64,000 nt of DNA from NCBI RefSeq assembly GCF_964204865.1, contig NC_135256.1, forward strand, positions 23,836,703-23,900,702, written 5' to 3'. The position numbers and the translations under genes were made by a program. The DNA is from Styela clava. Its lineage: Eukaryota > Chordata > Ascidiacea > Stolidobranchia > Styelidae. Under the pieces are notes generated by a model, which did not search any database, had not been told where the DNA came from, and saw only the letters and a program-made list of their open reading frames with translations. Positions 25,585 through 36,692 of this stretch are shown here, in pieces (within the stretch, counting starts at the first letter, position 1; every line of letters begins with the position of its first letter).

Positions 25585-26655
25585 ATGTTCGGTTGCAGGC
25601 TGTATAGCTCGTTTGGATCAGGTGTTATGGATTTATCAATCGTAGTTTCAGCGCTGAATAGGATTGCTCCAATAAGATTGGCGGCAGAATGGGACAACGT
25701 TGGCCTGCTTGTTGAACCCAGTTCACCTCATCTAGTGCAGCGTATAATTCTTACAAATGATCTAACCTTGAACGTTTTGCAAGAATCAATAGACCAGAAT
25801 GTCAACATGATTGTGTCATACCATCCACCGATTTTCAAGCCTATGAAAAAACTTACAGAAAATCATTGGAAAGAGAAAATTCTCATAAAGGCCATAGAAA
25901 ATAGAATCGCGATCTATTCACCTCACACTGCGTCTGACGCAGTCCAGGGTGGTGTCAACGACTGGCTTGCAACAGGTCTAGGTGAATTAACAAGCACTCG
26001 ACCAATTACTGCGAACAAATTTGTAAACTATGGTGGCTTGCTATTGTGCAAAAAGGCTGATGAACAATTGTTCATTGCACCTGTTGAAAATTCTAAAAAG
26101 CCTTCTCCTCCTACAAAATTCTCAACAGAAAATGGAACTTTGATGCAACTTGAAAGTGAACAAGTTTGTCAGGTTGCTGACATTGTAAGGACTCGTGGCA
26201 TTTCAGATAGAAATGTACAATTCTTTCCAGCATCACAATTACCGAATTCTGGTACTGCTACTGGGGCAGGTAGAATTTGTGTTCTGCGTAAGCCAAATAC
26301 TATGAAGAATGTCATTGATAATATCAAGGCGCATCTTAACTTGGACCATGTAAGATTTGGGTTGGGTGCAGGAAAGAGTCTGAATGATTTAATATCAACT
26401 ATTGCTTTATGCGCTGGTTCTGGAGCTAGTGTCCTTACTGGTGTTAAAGCAGACTTGTATTTGACAGGAGAAATGTCCCACCATGAGGTCCTAGAGGTCA
26501 CACAAAAGGGTGGAAGCGTTGTTCTATGTGAGCATAGCAACACCGAGAGGGGTTATTTACAAGTTCTCAGAACTAAGCTTCATGAAATTCTTGGTGAGGA
26601 CAATCTAACCATTACTATTTCTCATCTTGACAAGGATCCCCTGGAAATATTGTAA
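25585..26655 (+). CDS. NIF3L1: NIF3-like protein 1, intronless
   Basis: NIF3 (DUF34) family protein. These are metal-binding hexameric proteins; in animals NIF3L1 is reported in the cytoplasm and mitochondria, and the reaction is not settled. The frame is uninterrupted and gives 356 aa from the ATG at 25585, or 342 from the ATG at 25627, where similarity begins (MDLSIVVSALNRIAP). The first 14 residues (MFGCRLYSSFGSGV) are basic and Ser-rich, like a short mitochondrial presequence, which is why I prefer the upstream ATG. Metal-site motifs are all present: SYHPPIFKPMK, YSPHTASDAVQGGVNDW, LTGEMSHHEVLE and CEHSNTERGYL. It ends DKDPLEIL, as the human protein does (DRDPLQVV). An AATAAA lies at 26868-26873. 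PIGZ lies downstream in convergent orientation. Confidence 0.95.
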   Translation: MFGCRLYSSFGSGVMDLSIVVSALNRIAPIRLAAEWDNVGLLVEPSSPHLVQRIILTNDLTLNVLQESIDQNVNMIVSYHPPIFKPMKKLTENHWKEKILIKAIENRIAIYSPHTASDAVQGGVNDWLATGLGELTSTRPITANKFVNYGGLLLCKKADEQLFIAPVENSKKPSPPTKFSTENGTLMQLESEQVCQVADIVRTRGISDRNVQFFPASQLPNSGTATGAGRICVLRKPNTMKNVIDNIKAHLNLDHVRFGLGAGKSLNDLISTIALCAGSGASVLTGVKADLYLTGEMSHHEVLEVTQKGGSVVLCEHSNTERGYLQVLRTKLHEILGEDNLTITISHLDKDPLEIL

Positions 26656-26867
26656 TTTCATTTTTGTAGACCAGTAGCCAATAGTATCATGTTTAATTTT
26701 ACTAGCATTGAGGCGGTGGAAAGACTGTAGCTTAAATTATATAATTAAAAGTAAAACTGTTATAGACATGTAACTAACCAAAAAAAAATTGTGACAACTT
26801 CTCCCCATAGGAACACAGAACTTCTGAACTTGGAAAAGCTGACATCTTAAGCCTTTATCCCACACTG

Positions 26868-26873
26868 AATAAA
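26868..26873 (+). other. Polyadenylation signal of NIF3L1
   Basis: AATAAA about 210 bases after the NIF3L1 stop, in the sense orientation, just before the SINE at 26924. Confidence 0.5.
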
Positions 26874-26923
26874 TCAAAATCTTCAAAAATGTATCAACAA
26901 GTTTTCAGTATTATTGGATCATT

Positions 26924-27222
26924 AGGATAGGATAGGATTTACATATTTATCCTGGGGGAGAGGAAAGCCGATAAGACGGCTTATCCATATGGCGAACCAC
27001 GGCGGGTATGGGATTAGTTTTACTGTATTGTTTGTTTTCGGAAGAATGGACTTGGTGGTGGAGGAAGCCGTAACCGACACCACCCAACGACGACGAAGAG
27101 TCCAGCAATCCTCTCGCACATAACCATCCCTGCATGGGATTCGAACCTGCGAACCCACGCAGAGTAATTAGAGGTGCGGTGGCGAGCGTATTCCTAACAC
27201 TTAGCCTGTTGAGCCACACCGC
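26924..27222 (-). mobile_element. tRNA-derived SINE, near-complete copy
   Basis: Minus-strand SINE. The head starts at about 27222 (gcggtgtggctcaacaggct, A box). The B box is ggttcgaatcc (27137-27147), followed by the body, and the tail ends in atcctatcctatcc near 26924. It differs from the copy at 54365-54700 by a deletion in the middle (the ggttacgtgaaccacc part is shortened). Confidence 0.85.
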
Positions 27223-27903
27223 CGTGCCAATTTTTAATTCATGTCTTAGCATGTTGATGGTGGTGAAGGTTTGGAAAGAAAATATGGTTGTCATGACTTT
27301 CACTAATAGCACTCTCACTGTTTCGCTAAGAACCACTTATATGGGATATACTGGACAATTAACAGAATCATTTTCCATTCACCTCAACAGTGGCGTATTT
27401 ACATAAAATGGCGCCCATGGCAAAATCAAAAAATGCGCCCTCTTAAAGTTATTTGACAATTTTTAACGACTGTTGTTGAATTGAGATATTTGTACGTTAT
27501 TATTTGAGTTTCAGGTATTCCCAATCTGAAATTATTTTGTTGAAACTTTTATGATTAATACTTTTCGCCATTTTTGCGCTATGGCACGAGCCATGGCTGC
27601 CACATCCTAGATATGCAACTGCACCTCAATCGTGGTTTTGCAAATTCCTAATAAAACAAGGCCATGATAGAATTTTTGCAGTGATTCATCATCCAAGGTC
27701 AAAACAGCAAGAGCCATACTATACAAGTTCAGTTTGATTCAAAAGAAGAGGTCAGTTGTTATAAATTAATTAACAGCCAGTATTCAAATGAATTAGAGCT
27801 CGTCAATTGCCAATTTATTTTCATTCCTCACGATTATAAACTGTAAATGTCATATGACCATTATCACTGTATTGCAACTGTATTCGTAAAAGATGCATAG
27901 TAA
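27223..27903. other. Intergenic DNA between convergent NIF3L1 and PIGZ
   Basis: It contains a hAT-like terminus cagtggcgtatttacataaa at 27388 without an obvious partner, and a minus-strand AATAAA (27814-27819) about 85 bases after the PIGZ stop, the probable polyadenylation signal of that gene. Confidence 0.5.
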
Positions 27904-29970
27904 TTAAATTGAACTGGAATAGTTATTTACAAATATTGTTAACTTTTTCGCTCTTTCTATTATTTCAGGTCTTCTAGGCATAGGTTTTGATACACCAAAT
28001 ATATTTAGAGTGAACTTATCTTCCACTAAATCAGAAAACTTTCCATGTTGGCCTCCATTGAAGTCGCACCATTCGTGGGTATTGGCATAATCTGGGATTT
28101 CATGAATATTGATTACATGAGGGAAGTATTTATAATACAGCTGAAGATCATATAGCATCCGCAATTTCTTTATGAGTTGACATGAAATTGAACCTGGAAT
28201 AACAAGGATTACCATAGCATCTGATTGATTTATGAGGTCATCCAATGATTTTTGCAGGTTGTCTGCTGTCACTTCAGTGAAATTAATATTTGCATAATTT
28301 TTCTCCTCGCATAAAACATCCATTTCAGTTTCACATTTCAAAGGTAGCGCCATTAAATAATGTGGCAAAAGTGGAGTTTTATACAAAACAACCTCCATGT
28401 TATCAATATGTGTTGCAGTTTTTGCCAAGTAACCTAAAAATTCCATGCTGTGCACAGCACCACCATACTTGAATATAGCATAATACATAAAACCAGATAG
28501 ATTGAATAAACAGTGAATTATGAAAAACACTTTGTCAGAGGCGACATATTGAGAAACTAAAACAGTGATTGGAACAATAACTATGCACATCTGAAACCCT
28601 ACACGACTTGTGAAAAATATGCTTAGAAAGATTACTAATAAAAGAGTATAAGAGAGTATTGCATCCTTGCGCTTCATTAGAGTTGAGAAAGTTTGTCTAC
28701 ATAAAATCTGTTTTCTCACTTCTTTAAAAATATATATCACTACAGGCCCATACATAGTGAACAAAAGTGAAGTAATTTGTAAAGTATTATCAGAAATATG
28801 GCTGTTGCTTTCAGGCTTTATATTTGAAAATGATGGCTCATAAAAACAAAATCTCAAACCTAAAGCTACAAGTCCGGTGGTGTCAAAATTTTGAAACAAT
28901 TCTGCTATGATGTCGATGTTAGAATAGGTATTCCACATCACCACAAATAAAACTGACACAATTAAAAATGCAACACTAAACATTAAGCTTTTCAGTAAAC
29001 ACTTTTTTATCGATGAAAATGGAAATACCACCCAAAAACTCACTGGAATGAAAGCGAAATATGCGAGGCTTGAATTAATGCTTGTACCCAATACAATTAA
29101 AGTTGCCATTAACAATATGTTACTGATGGTGTCCAATTGTTTTTTCTTGATGTTGTTTGAGCTTTTTCCTATTAGGATTAATTCAGCAAAAATAATCATT
29201 TCGAACACGACATGCACGGTTCTAGTACAGTATATCCATGTTACATAAGAGCTTGCAAACAATGTCATTGACGTCAGTGCAGTTTTTTTATTACTTCCAC
29301 AGTCAACTGCGATTTTGTACACAAGAATATCAATAATGATGCTGCAACATGCCATCCAAATTCTTGGCGAAACTAGAACTAAATATGATGTGATAACATT
29401 TCCAAAAATACCGACACTGTTTACGACGCGAAGAATTATGAATGGTATTCCAGATGTTATAGATGAATAGAATATTTCTTTATCTCCTTCATTACTTCCA
29501 GGTAAACCCAATATTCCTGTAAAATTTAAGATTAGCTGACGAACAGATAAGGTATTTGCATAATTATGTAGTTTGCTCGACATAAGTGGTTCTCAAACTT
29601 TTTAAATTGTGCCCTCTTTATAAAATTTGTCAAGTCTCGCGCCTCCCCTCACAAATAACAGATAGTAAAGCGAAAGTATGTTTTATTAAAAAATACGGAA
29701 CATAAAAATTACCAAAAGCAGGCAAGATCAAATCTAACATATTTTTTCATTTTTAGTAGCTTCAGACCCCCTCAAAAATAGTCTACACCCCGTCGTTCGA
29801 AACCACGGCCTTACATACTGACTTGTTGACAGGCTAAAACACATACCTGCCATTGACTTTGGTGAATCAAACTCTTCAATATTTACCAGTCCATATTGTG
29901 GTATGATTGCAAAAAATAGTCTTAATCCAAACAAATTTGACCACATTAGCTTTAGGTACAATTCATCCAT
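27904..29970 (-). CDS. PIGZ: GPI mannosyltransferase 4 (PIG-Z / SMP3), 2 exons
   Basis: ER multipass GT22 mannosyltransferase that adds the fourth mannose to the GPI-anchor core using dolichol-phosphate mannose. Exon 1 is 29970-29847 and exon 2 is 29516-27904 (minus strand). The junction is GCAG then gtatgt, and ttttacag then GA, with phase 1 on both sides. The product is 578 aa, compared with 579 in human. The start reads MDELYLKLMWSNLFGLRLFF, then PQYGLVNIEEFDSPKSMAG, aligning with human [20 protein letters not shown]. About ten hydrophobic segments follow, with a Cys-poor soluble C-terminal part. The family HPDE motif is NIEE here: the E is kept, while H, P and D are changed. Exon 2 is also open upstream to an ATG at 29583, but that stretch is intron next to a MITE. 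The homology is clear, while the altered motif makes activity less certain. Confidence 0.9.
29584..29808. mobile_element. hAT-like MITE in PIGZ intron 1
   Basis: Left end aagtggttctcaaacttt; right end (reverse complement) ccgtggtttcgaacgacg. These are decayed versions of CAGTGGTTCTCAAAC. The flanks ctcgacat and ccttacat agree at 5 of 8 positions, so the insertion is old or the edges are slightly off. Confidence 0.5.
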
Positions 29971-32510
29971 TTCACCACTAATTACCTTGAGCGATGAAAA
30001 ATTTGAAAAAAATATTTATACGAAAGAAAGCATGTTGGCCTGAATTTATAGTTATCTGAAAATATACATTTTTAGACCTCGCAATCTTTTTTAAAAAATT
30101 CAAGGGCAAACAGAAATGCTCAATATGTATGAATATTCCAAGAAAATGGGGATAACATAGCCGTACTGTACATGTTTTCTTACAACACTGTTCCAGCTGA
30201 ACCATGGCCACCCTTGGAGCAGGAAACTGAACTACAGAACTAAGTATTCCTGAGCACACATCACCTTTTCATGAGCATTTTCATATTACAGTAGACTACG
30301 GTATTAGCTACGGTAGTGAATGTTGGAGGTGCGGTACCGTACTGCACCCTGGTGCTTCAGTCTAAAACACACCCAGACACCCAAAAGAGAAATTAAGTTT
30401 ATTGTTTTTAGACCAAGGTTTACTAAACCTGCTTTGTCCACACTGACATATATCACTATCAGCATATGCTGATATGTTTGTACCGGTAGGCCTAGGTACC
30501 GGTACCATATGTTATCTTAGAATTGCACGGCAGACGGCAACACGCCGCTTTGGAATATTTTGCAAGCCATTGAATTAATGTCGCAGTTTCCATGGTTCTT
30601 GAAAATATATAGGCCTACTTCCTATTAACTGCAAGTTCATGCAAGAAGCACAGCGGGGACCGTTTCACAGGCCATGTGCAAATATAGCCGGCTACAGCGG
30701 GGCGCCAGTACATTGCATTTGGATTTTGCCGGCGCGGCGGGGAAGTACCCCAACTTTCGAAAGGTCAAAGATTGCGCTCGGTCTCTCGTCCAGTTACGGA
30801 TACCAGCCCATGTCGGGTATGGGATTAGATACATCAATGACATTAAACAACATGATGCGCAACTCCGGCATTTTTGTCCGAAGATCGTATTCGATAGCAC
30901 GCTCCAATGCACATACTTGACGAGACGAAAACGAGCGGATGTGTGCTGCTTTCAAGGCGTAGCACGAATGATGTTCGTGCCTGCTTTGACAGTTGTTGTC
31001 GATTTTAATAATATTTTCGTAAGTTGGGGTAAAAAGAAATCGGTAAAAGGTAAGGTGAATACTATTGTTGTATATCACACCCGGGCATCGCACTGTTAAG
31101 TACATGTGGGAAAGCCAGCCTTTGTCAAATACTACGAAGTTATTAATTCAGTACGGTACGTAGTTGCCCATTTGCCGAAATTACATATTTACTTACCCCT
31201 TATGGTTTCAAATAGTTCATGCACCTCCAGTTAGATTTTTTTAATCAGTGAGGATATATACTCATTGTAACATACTATTACGCATTCACTTTTATTTGCG
31301 TATTGAATCAAAGTGTTAACAAGTTCACCTAACATTTCACTCATACCGGTCTATATTGTATAGTCTGATTTCTCAAGTATTTGGAGCCACGAATGCTTGT
31401 AATTTTCTGACTAAACCCTTTTATTAGTTGGTTTATATACCAAATTCAGTAAAATATTTTTTAAATAAAACATGAGATATTGGATTTATTAGCTTTTCCA
31501 TTCTGAATCATATAGACTGCTTTATTTATTCTTAACGAAAATTAATAAATCTCCTCTCTTTCTTCAGATGTGAAAGTTGTGGACAAACCTGTCTAAGCAT
31601 TGTGAGACTCTTGCAGCACAAGAGGCAATAGCAGAAATAGTAAGTATATCAATCAAGAAATTAAGCCGACATAAAGCAAAACTTTCAACTATTCGTCTAA
31701 TCTCAATTTCCTATTATTTATTCACAGGACAACTATAGCAGACGGGGAAATATCAGAAGTCTGGCGACATATCAGTGACAGTGTGATTCCAAGAAATATA
31801 ATGCATTTGAAAATAGAAAATTGCAATAGAAAAACAACCTATGGAGGCATGCAAAGACATTTGACCCTCCGGTAGAGTTGTGTATGGCCCCCACATTCTG
31901 CAGGGCTTGAGGAAAATAACTAAAAATTCCAAAGCGTAAGATTGCATAAGCGGTCTTATTTGTAAAAAGGCACAAAACACGCCAGACATACTTAAAACAG
32001 CTTTGGAAATGAGGATTACGGGTACCTCACTGCACCTGTGTTATATTTGGTTCATCAACTTTTGGTAGTACTATAGAAGAAATTCCGGAAGGGGTATAAT
32101 CATCATTCATGATAAAATACTATCATATATTTTTTGAACAACTTCCCAGATAGCACAACTACGTTGGGCCAACGTTATAATCCGCCGGCAACCGTTGTAC
32201 GAGGTTTTACAACCATTTACCATGGTAAGGCCATGATTGGCCTTCAACGAACACGCCATTATGCGAAGAAATGGGCGCGCGATTCGAATATAGCACATGA
32301 GGTCGGCATTCATTTTGGCGGTAGGCCTACTCGGAATGGATATCCTGTTGCGAGGTTTTTGCCGTGGATGGGACAGTGAAATTGAACTTTTAATGCTTTC
32401 ATAGTAGAATGGCGAAAGTAGAGATAGTTGTAACCGTGTAAGTTAATCTCATTGTACCGGTACCCTAAGTGCGTTGTCAGGTCACGGTTCATAAGGGTGA
32501 TACCATACCT
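29971..32510. other. Intergenic DNA, no defensible gene
   Basis: A GC-rich patch near 30640-30820 lies 5' of PIGZ and could include a promoter, although it also carries a SINE-like scrap (ctctcgtcc, cccatgtcgggtatggga at about 30783-30829). 30850-30960 resembles 39060-39180 (tgtgcattggagcgt, atcatgttgtttaatgtcat), so it is a repeat. At 32145 the word cccagatagcacaactacgt matches, inverted, the end of the element at 36360-36681. Confidence 0.45.
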
Positions 32511-32846
32511 GTTACATATTTATCCCTGGATACCGTAGGTACCGGTAACGACAGAACGAGATGAGGTACGGTACCGTACCGTTCTTGGCATTTTTTTGTT
32601 AAACTTTCTTAGGTTGCCATCTCTCGTTTACCAGTATTCGTTATCGAGTACCCGTACGGTACCTACCGGTATGGTAGATACCGGTAAAAGTTACATATTT
32701 ATCCCTGGACACCGTAAGTACCGGTAACGACAGAACGAGATGAGATACCGGTACGTTACTGTACTTGGTCTTTTGGTATTTTTTTGTTAAACTTTCTGAG
32801 GTTGCCATCTCTCATTTACCAGTATTCGTTATCGAGTACCGGTATT
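32511..32846 (+). repeat. Tandem duplication of about 179 bp, ACCGGTACC-rich
   Basis: Two units, 32511-32689 and 32690-32846, both start gttacatatttatccctgg and contain accggtaacgacagaacg and cagtattcgttatcgagtac. They differ by scattered substitutions and small indels. Both are full of ggtaccggtacc-type palindromic words. Confidence 0.8.
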
Positions 32847-35800
32847 GGTCCTTCATCCCTGGATTTGATTTTTTATATTTACTTTATTTGTCTAAGTGCA
32901 AACATTTCCGCAGCCCAAATCCAACCCGTTGGACGACTTAATCCAGCAATCTGAATAGTTGTACATTTGTGAAGCTTCTGTCTGATGAATTTCAACAAAT
33001 CTAAATACAGATCTCAATTGGCTGAAATCTAAAATATGTTTTAACAATTGCCACAATCAAACTGAAACTAAAAATTGATGTTTTTAGGTAAAAAATAGCT
33101 CAAGGATTATTGTTTTCCATTCTTGTTTTTGTAACACTTTAAAAAAAATTTTGTTTTTAAAGTATAACTTTTTACGCCACACATGCGACATGGTCCGCCA
33201 GTCTAGGTGCGCAAAATTTTTGCACGCGGTGCGAGAACTTTGCCCAACCCTGCTTTAGTTCATATTTTCAGCTTTGTTGAGAAATAAATTACTGATTTCT
33301 GAATAATATCTATTTTGTTTTAAAGTTCAATAGAATTATATTGGGTATATATTAATATAATTTGTTTTCAATATGTATGCTATGTAAGCTTACCCAACCA
33401 ACCTTAATTAAGTGTTATTATATTTTAAAGTGAATTGGAAAGTAGACCACCAGCAAAAAAGGTTCGGGCGACTGGGTCTGTACAATGTACAATGACTGCC
33501 AAATGTGCATGCAACTGTGCAATGCCCAGCGACTCTAAAAGCATGAAGTATTGTACGACACATCCTTCACAAATATTTGGACATATTTTGTGTAATATCC
33601 ATTTTTTTCCGGTTATTCTTAATAATTATTACCGATTAGATATTCTGTCAAGTGTCAATATTACCATTGTAAGTTTAATGATATATACCATTTTTATAAT
33701 AGGCCCTATGACAATGGACTAGAAAATTCACCTGCTTCAATTCCCTCTTTCACGCAGTCATACACTGTGTCATTTCAAGCATCTCAATGTTTCAATGCGG
33801 ACAATGCCCAAAACAGGTGTTTTTGTTTTATAGTTTGATAGTAGCTCCTTGCATATCTGTGCCATGAAATATTGCACAATAGCTAGATATATCGGTTGAA
33901 TAATTACCTAGTACAACATCATGTGGTTAATACTGTATTTTCGGCAAATAAGTTGCTTTTCTAGACCCAAATTTTTGGCCTGATTTTGGGGGGGTCGTCT
34001 TATTAGGCGAGTATGATCATTTTCATTTTTTTGTCGCCTTGTTATTGAATCCGGACAATAAAATACCTTCGGCGATAGCATCCCCCACGTCCTCATCAGG
34101 TTAGTTTAAATAAATCGACATTCTCGCGCTGTGAATCTGGAATTTCAATGCTGTGATTATCATATTTGCATTATCATATATGGATTGAATATTACGCTAC
34201 AAGAAAAAGTCATTATAGGCTATTTTAACCAATGCGCAAACGCGGCGACCGCTCGAAAGGCATTGCATGGTAATTTGAGATTCCCGACGTTGATGCGATT
34301 TTACTACCCCGACTTATCGGCCGTTTATATGCAAAAACCCATTTTTTTCAGGCTTAATAAAAACAGGCCTCGTCTTATTCGCCGGAAAATACGATAAATA
34401 ATATTAATGAAAAATTTATATTCTGGTAAGTAGTATAGGCCATTCGTTCACGTTTATCATCTGAAAGCCAATCATGTACTATACATTGGGTAACACTAAT
34501 TTGATTTTCAGAGATCAAGCCATGCTCCAATCCAGTCCATGGAAAAATTGTTGGGACAGGCGGTAGAAACTCTTATGCTACAAGCTACGGCATCTGCAAC
34601 TTTCCACTGATTATAGTGTGGACTCGGACATACCGGAATTGATGAAATTCATTGTCTGATTACATTTTGATCCAGACTACATTCAAGGATGAAAAAATGG
34701 CTCGTAAGTTGAATATTTTTATAGGCTGATTACGGACACTTTACGGCGGTGGTTCCCAAACTTTTTTTTCCGCGACCCTAATTTTTGTGAAATCACAGAC
34801 TACAGATACTTGCGACCCCACAACGAGAAAACATTAAAAATCAATTTATTCTATTCTGAATATTCTATTTAATCATTCTGATGAAAATCGACTGTAAGTT
34901 TGCGGGGGGCGTTGGTGTAACGTGGTTGTACTTAACTGTTTAGTACAGTGGTTCCCAACCTTTTTACTCCAGCGGGCAAGCAAAATTAATTTAAAATAGT
35001 CCGCTGACCGGTAACACATGCCATCGTATGAAGACCACGATGTAAAAATCTCTGAGATTCAGAAAATTTGTTTAGTCTTAGTACAATGTTAAAATATTGC
35101 AGATTACTCCATAATTAATTCGAAAGCTAAACAGAACATGAAAGTAAAATAGGTGAAAATACCTTGCTGTGTCTCATTTTATTGAGTGCCTTTTATTTTT
35201 TGTCGTTTTATTTTTGACTGCATGGAGCGCTTCGAAATTATGTATGAAATACAATGCCCCATATTTTCGCTTCGTGTTCAAGGAAGATTTTTTAAATGTC
35301 TAAATACGATCCGATTGCAATATTAAAATTGTTCACTTTTATACGAATGCGATGTGGACAAAACACATATGTGTATATTTTAGAGTAGATACTCGCGATA
35401 ATTAACATAGAGCTTTTGCAATGGATGGAAACCTTTCCATTAAATGTATTCTCATATTTGTGCTTATTTACTCATTCCAGATAAGATATTTGTCAAGTCT
35501 CGGGAGGTTGCTCCAAGAAAGACTGGTTTGGAGTATCATGAGCTCGGTTATAACAAATTTACTCGCCCGCTTTTTCAACTGTGCAGGACGCGGTGGATAA
35601 GAAGCAGTGGGTGGGACGCCCTTAGTTTCTGCTATTAAAGGTACCGGTATGTAATATGTTTATCATATTGTACCACCATGCTCTACCCTCTTCTATTTTA
35701 TAAGTATAAGATTATTTTGACTCCAAATCAGCTTAAGATAATTCATAAGGGAATTGAACAAAAACAGTGGTTTTCGAACTTATTTGTATCATCGCTCCCT

Positions 35801-36359
35801 TACAGTACTTTTTATATTATCATCCCCCCCTAGCACAACAGCAAATGATGAAGTTACAAATAAATTTATTGTAAATCAATTAAACAAATAGCCTAATCAT
35901 GGTGCATGGTGTTTCTAATAAGATAGATAAATTTCAACAAGGAATATTTGAAGACTATTTAGCCAGATAAAATCTCAAATATTTCCTCAAAACATTGTCT
36001 ACGCCCCCCCTGCGGAATCAAGAATTTCTGTATTTTTCAATTGTTATTGTCTTGTCAATGCAAGCTTCACTCACACATTTGCGACTGCAGAAACTTGGCT
36101 TAAGATTCCTCTTCTGAAAATTTGTTGGGATGCAGTCATTCAGACTAGGCTTTGAACTCTGGTGCTGTAATTTGCTAATACTGCAACTTAACACAGAATT
36201 TTTATATTTTTCAGCTCTGGATGATTTGGCAACGAACTCCGATTAATTTTATTACATGTATACATATTTGTAAAATAAAGACATCTTGTTATCTTTTGTT
36301 TTTTTATTATATAAATAATGTTAGACTAGTGGGAAATTTCTATGTAGTATAGATCCATA
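32847..36359. other. Intergenic DNA with hAT-like ends
   Basis: No gene is assigned. Isolated hAT-like termini occur: ggtggttcccaaactttt (34749), cagtggttcccaacctttt (34946) and cagtggttttcgaactta (35766). I could not pair them with right ends. Open frames near 33430-33720 and 34512-34670 have fair acceptors but no consistent gene model. An AATAAA at 36274 follows a possible short last exon. Confidence 0.4.
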
Positions 36360-36681
36360 CCCTGTCTGTACAACACATCGCCTAACTTGGCCCGACCATA
36401 TGCCACGATTATATTACAACGTGTCGCCTACGTAGGCCCGGCAATATGTCACGATTGTGTTACAACGTATCGCCCACATTGGACCGGCCATATTTCACGA
36501 TTGTGTTACAACGTATCGCCTACGTTGGCCCGACCGTTTGCCACGGTTGCATTACAGCGAAAGGACCGACGTTGGCCCAGCGGCCAAATCTTCGCTGGAA
36601 CATGGTTGTTCGCGATTATTGGGCCGGTGGTTTGAACAACGTTCGGCCATGGTTGTTCCGACGTAGTTGTGCTATCTGGGT
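36360..36681. repeat. Element with 46-bp tandem repeats
   Basis: Units beginning cgcctacgttggcccgacc recur at 36379, 36425, 36471 and 36517, an exact 46-base step, with further decayed units to about 36600. The right end, gtagttgtgctatctggg, inverts the word cccagatagcacaactacgt seen at 32145. The left edge (ccctgtctgtacaacacatc) may be its partner end. Translated frames here are products of the repeat, not genes. Confidence 0.75.
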
Positions 36682-36692
36682 TCAATCTAGAC

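Noticed and set aside
29517-29583. Upstream extension of PIGZ exon 2 to an ATG at 29583
   Set aside because: The family alignment and phase show splicing from exon 1 at 29847 to 29516. The extension is intron ending in a normal ttttacag acceptor.
30674-31099. 141-codon open frame on the plus strand and a 103-codon one opposite it
   Set aside because: The region overlaps a dispersed repeat (also at 39060-39180) and a SINE scrap. The frames have no motif and mirror each other, so they are chance openings.
31568-31639. Zinc-finger-like CESCGQTCLSIVRLLQHKRQ between an acceptor and a donor
   Set aside because: The frame meets TAG before the donor and the other two frames also stop, so it cannot be an internal exon as it stands.
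33430-33722. Open frame with CTMTAKCACNCAMP after an acceptor-like site
   Set aside because: Cys-rich by appearance only. I could not link it to other exons with agreeing phases, and no family was recognised.
34512-34672. Possible exon after a good acceptor (ttgattttcag)
   Set aside because: All three frames are partly open and give different peptides. Nothing decides between them and there is no clear donor.
36215-36279. Possible terminal exon LDDLATNSD followed by AATAAA
   Set aside because: Too short to support alone and no upstream exon fits with confidence.
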